This document shows positions 5,040 to 6,847 of a DNA stretch of 6,847 nt, piece after piece. The first letter of the stretch is position 1. Every line of letters starts with the position of its first letter. This stretch comes from Halobacteriaceae archaeon Tc-Br11_E2g27 (GTDB lineage: Archaea; Halobacteriota; Halobacteria; Halobacteriales; Haloarculaceae). A program made the translations under genes and the position numbers. Location of the stretch: the NCBI GenBank assembly GCA_001564135.1, contig LKNH01000141.1, forward strand, positions 1-6,847. The letters run 5' to 3'. Below the pieces are notes generated by a model, which saw only the letters and a program-made list of their open reading frames with translations, was not told where the DNA came from and searched no databases.

Positions 5040-6278
5040 TTACTGCGACGGGGCTTCGAGTTTGTCGAGGTCGACGTTCTCTTCGAGGAGGAGTTCTTTC
5101 TGGTCTGCGACCTCTCTTTCCTCTCGAATTAGCTGTTTGAACGTGGATTGCTGAGACAGGTCTCCGATGAGCACGCCACCGACGAGTTTGCCATTTTCGA
5201 AGGCAAGGCGTCGCCATTCGGTGTCAGAGTAGCGGCGTTCGGCTTCGTCGTCGCCACGGGTGGGGTGTCCGAACGAGAGGAATGGGAAATCAAAGTGTGT
5301 GATGGAGTACGATGAGACCCAGCGGAACTCTTCGGCCTCGTCGTCAGCGACCATATTCTTGGCAGCGACGGTTCCCTGCTCTTTGGCCGAGCCCCAGGCA
5401 CCGTTCTGGGCGTAGTCATCGAGAATGGTATCGTAGAATCGCGTAATGTCCCCAGCGGCGTAGATATCCTCGACGTTGGTCTGCATATACTGGTCAACAA
5501 CAACGCCGTTGTCAGTTTCGATATCCGTCCCGTGGAGCCATTCGGTGTTGAAATCAAGCCCAATCGCAATCCCGACCCACTCGCCATCGTACTGGTCGCC
5601 GTTCGGGTCGATTGCCCCTGTGACGTGACCGTCATCATCGACAGTAAAGCGGTCGACACCGGATTCGAAGACCGGCTTGACGCCGCGCTCTTCGAGCGCG
5701 TTGTGGATGATTTCGGCTCCGTCAAGCGAGAGGGCATACCGCCACCAGCGGTTACCTCGCATCAGGTAGTGTGCATCGAGTCCCTGTGCGGCACAGATTG
5801 CAGCAAGGTCGATTCCGAGCAATCCAGCACCGACAACGATGCCGTTTTCGGACTCTTCGGCGTGCTCGCGAATCGCCCGCGCATCGTCGAACGTCCAGAA
5901 ATGATGGATGCCTTTTGCATCGGAGTTCTCAACGGGGAGTTGTGCTGGCGTCCCACCCGTTGCAATCAACAGTTTATCGTAGGCGAAGGTATCGCCCTCG
6001 TGTGTCGTAATCTCGTGAGCATCAGGGTCGATGTTGGTCACGTAGGTGTTGAGATGCAGGTCGATATCCCGCTCTTCGTACCAGTCCGGTTCGTGAATCG
6101 AGATTGGTGCTTCGGGAAGTTTCCCTTTGGCGAACTCTTTGATGAGAATTCGGTTATACAGTGCTTCCCCTTCATCTGTGAGTACTGTGACATCCGCATC
6201 TGGGTCCTCTTCCCGGATGGTTTCAGCCGCAGAACTCCCGGCAATACCGTCGCCGACGATGACGTGCGACGTAGTCAT
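5040..6278 (-). CDS. FAD/NAD(P)-dependent oxidoreductase (rubredoxin reductase/NirB-like)
   Basis: This 412-residue flavoprotein has the two-dinucleotide-binding-domain layout of the pyridine nucleotide-disulfide oxidoreductase superfamily. The FAD Rossmann motif GDGIAG is at residues 9-14, ATGGTP at 106-111, the NAD(P) motif GAGLLG at 150-155 and the second FAD motif YAAGD at 273-277. There is no CxxC redox pair, so it is not a disulfide reductase. It looks closer to rubredoxin/ferredoxin reductases and the N-terminal part of NAD(P)H-nitrite reductase NirB, but has no siroheme or Fe-S domain. It probably passes electrons from NAD(P)H to an unidentified acceptor in the cytoplasm. The frame extends to a GTG at 6326, but ATG at 6278 directly precedes the first beta strand and is preferred. 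A possible box GATATAG (6314-6320) lies about 39 nt upstream. Confidence 0.9.
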   Translation of the reverse strand: MTTSHVIVGDGIAGSSAAETIREEDPDADVTVLTDEGEALYNRILIKEFAKGKLPEAPISIHEPDWYEERDIDLHLNTYVTNIDPDAHEITTHEGDTFAYDKLLIATGGTPAQLPVENSDAKGIHHFWTFDDARAIREHAEESENGIVVGAGLLGIDLAAICAAQGLDAHYLMRGNRWWRYALSLDGAEIIHNALEERGVKPVFESGVDRFTVDDDGHVTGAIDPNGDQYDGEWVGIAIGLDFNTEWLHGTDIETDNGVVVDQYMQTNVEDIYAAGDITRFYDTILDDYAQNGAWGSAKEQGTVAAKNMVADDEAEEFRWVSSYSITHFDFPFLSFGHPTRGDDEAERRYSDTEWRRLAFENGKLVGGVLIGDLSQQSTFKQLIREEREVADQKELLLEENVDLDKLEAPSQ

Positions 6279-6471
6279 ACTCGGCAGTTGAACGTCGGGC
6301 CTAATGTGGATTGCTATATCTCTCACGACGTAAAAACTGATAGCTCTCTCCGTGAGTGGTCCAGTAACAGGAGATTTCCTTATTTTTCACTCATACTGCC
6401 GGAGGTAACTTCGTACACGTACTCGCCACCCTGGGGTTCCGAGATTGTTTAAACGCTTACGTCCGGTAGTA
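6279..6471. other. 193-nt intergenic region with TATA-like motifs and a possible leader ORF
   Basis: This spacer lies between the PhzF-family stop and the oxidoreductase start, both minus strand. On the minus strand it contains GTTTAAAC (6447-6454), then a 22-codon stop-free stretch ending in TAA at 6380-6382, then TTTTTACG (about 6330-6337) and GATATAG (6314-6320). CTCACG/CGTGAG arms (6322-6327, 6351-6356) could form a weak hairpin flanking the T5 tract. The true promoter could be at either AT-rich site, giving a short or a roughly 150-nt leader. Confidence 0.4.
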
Positions 6472-6847
6472 TCAGTGCAGTGTTCCTGTTGCAACCGGTA
6501 TGACTCGACCGCCGACCTCGACGGTCAGTTCGTCATTGGTATCAGCAGCGGATAGCAACAACAACGACGGTCGTCCCATCTCGTATCCCTGCTCGACACG
6601 GGCAGAGACGGTCGATTCTCCAAAATACTCATTCGCTGCAAGATAGGCCGCGAGACAGCCGGTGGCCGACCCAGTCGCCGGGTCCTCCGGAACACCAAAG
6701 TACGGTGCAAACATCCGCGTCGCAAGATCGTTCTCATCGCTTCGCGGGTCGGCACAGAACGGCATCACAAGCTTTGCGTCTCGCTCGGCGACAAACGAGT
6801 CATAGGCCCCCCGGTCCAACTTGATTCTCTCAAGAGCTACCCCATTA
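6472..6847 (-). CDS. PhzF-family isomerase/epimerase, C-terminal part
   Basis: The minus frame is open from the right edge to a TGA at 6472-6474, giving 124 residues; the N-terminal part, including the family's catalytic Glu, lies outside the window. The hallmark is FGVPEDPATGSATGCLAAYL, which matches the second-lobe signature of PhzF/diaminopimelate-epimerase-like folds. Also typical are the preceding FVAERDAKLVMPFCADP and the ending EVGGRVIPVATGTLH. PhzF itself isomerises a phenazine precursor, but most archaeal and bacterial members have no assigned substrate, and no phenazine genes are visible here. The TTG at 6819 should not be taken as a start, because the conserved sequence continues upstream of it to the edge (NGVALERIK). 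It is co-oriented with the oxidoreductase downstream but separated by 193 nt, so a shared operon is unlikely. Confidence 0.9.
   Translation of the reverse strand, partial: NGVALERIKLDRGAYDSFVAERDAKLVMPFCADPRSDENDLATRMFAPYFGVPEDPATGSATGCLAAYLAANEYFGESTVSARVEQGYEMGRPSLLLLSAADTNDELTVEVGGRVIPVATGTLH

Noticed and set aside
6282..6326. GTG start at 6326 for the oxidoreductase
   Set aside because: The 16 extra residues have no counterpart in the flavoprotein fold, while ATG at 6278 sits directly before the FAD-binding strand; the extension also covers a likely TATA element.
5532..6452. Plus-strand ORF of 306 codons
   Set aside because: It is antisense to the FAD oxidoreductase and its upstream spacer. 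The conserved FAD and NAD motifs are on the minus strand; long opposite-strand ORFs are a common by-product of haloarchaeal codon bias.
1..6847. CRISPR arrays, tRNA or rRNA genes, insertion sequences, toxin-antitoxin or defence genes
   Set aside because: No regular spaced repeats, cloverleaf-like sequence, transposase or nuclease motifs, or defence-domain signatures were seen on either strand.

Overview
The window looks like chromosomal DNA from a halophilic archaeon (class Halobacteria). The predicted proteins are rich in Asp and Glu and poor in Lys. Several small ORFs resemble haloarchaea-specific domains of unknown function. Start codons are mostly preceded at about 25-33 nt by AT-rich TATA-like boxes without Shine-Dalgarno sequences, the pattern expected for leaderless archaeal transcripts. 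GC content judged by eye is in the mid-50s percent, low for the group; I do not assign a genus.

Layout, left to right. A DUF420-type four-helix membrane protein (minus strand, C-terminus cut by the left edge) is divergent from a 147-aa acidic conserved haloarchaeal protein (plus). Between them lies a compact promoter region with a tandem TTTCAC repeat. Next, all on the minus strand and read from right to left, come a 70-aa acidic protein, an intrinsic-type terminator, a two-gene unit joined by an ATGA overlap (two-helix membrane protein, then a winged-helix-like protein), and a creatininase/ArfB-family metalloenzyme with its own promoter. To the right is the GTPase HflX (minus), divergent from a hotdog acyl-CoA thioesterase (plus). 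The thioesterase converges on an FAD/NAD(P)-dependent oxidoreductase (minus) across a 132-nt AT-rich spacer holding a perfect 14-bp palindrome and repeats. The right edge holds the C-terminal part of a PhzF-family protein (minus).

The recognisable genes are mainly housekeeping or general metabolism: ribosome-associated GTPase, acyl-CoA hydrolysis, flavin-linked electron transfer, a possible pterin/flavin-pathway deformylase, and possible heme-copper oxidase assembly. They do not form one obvious pathway. I see no CRISPR array, transposase, integrase, tRNA, rRNA or recognisable defence system. The less explained parts are the translationally coupled membrane/winged-helix pair, the small acidic proteins and the structured intergenic regions. 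No gap between genes exceeds 300 bases.
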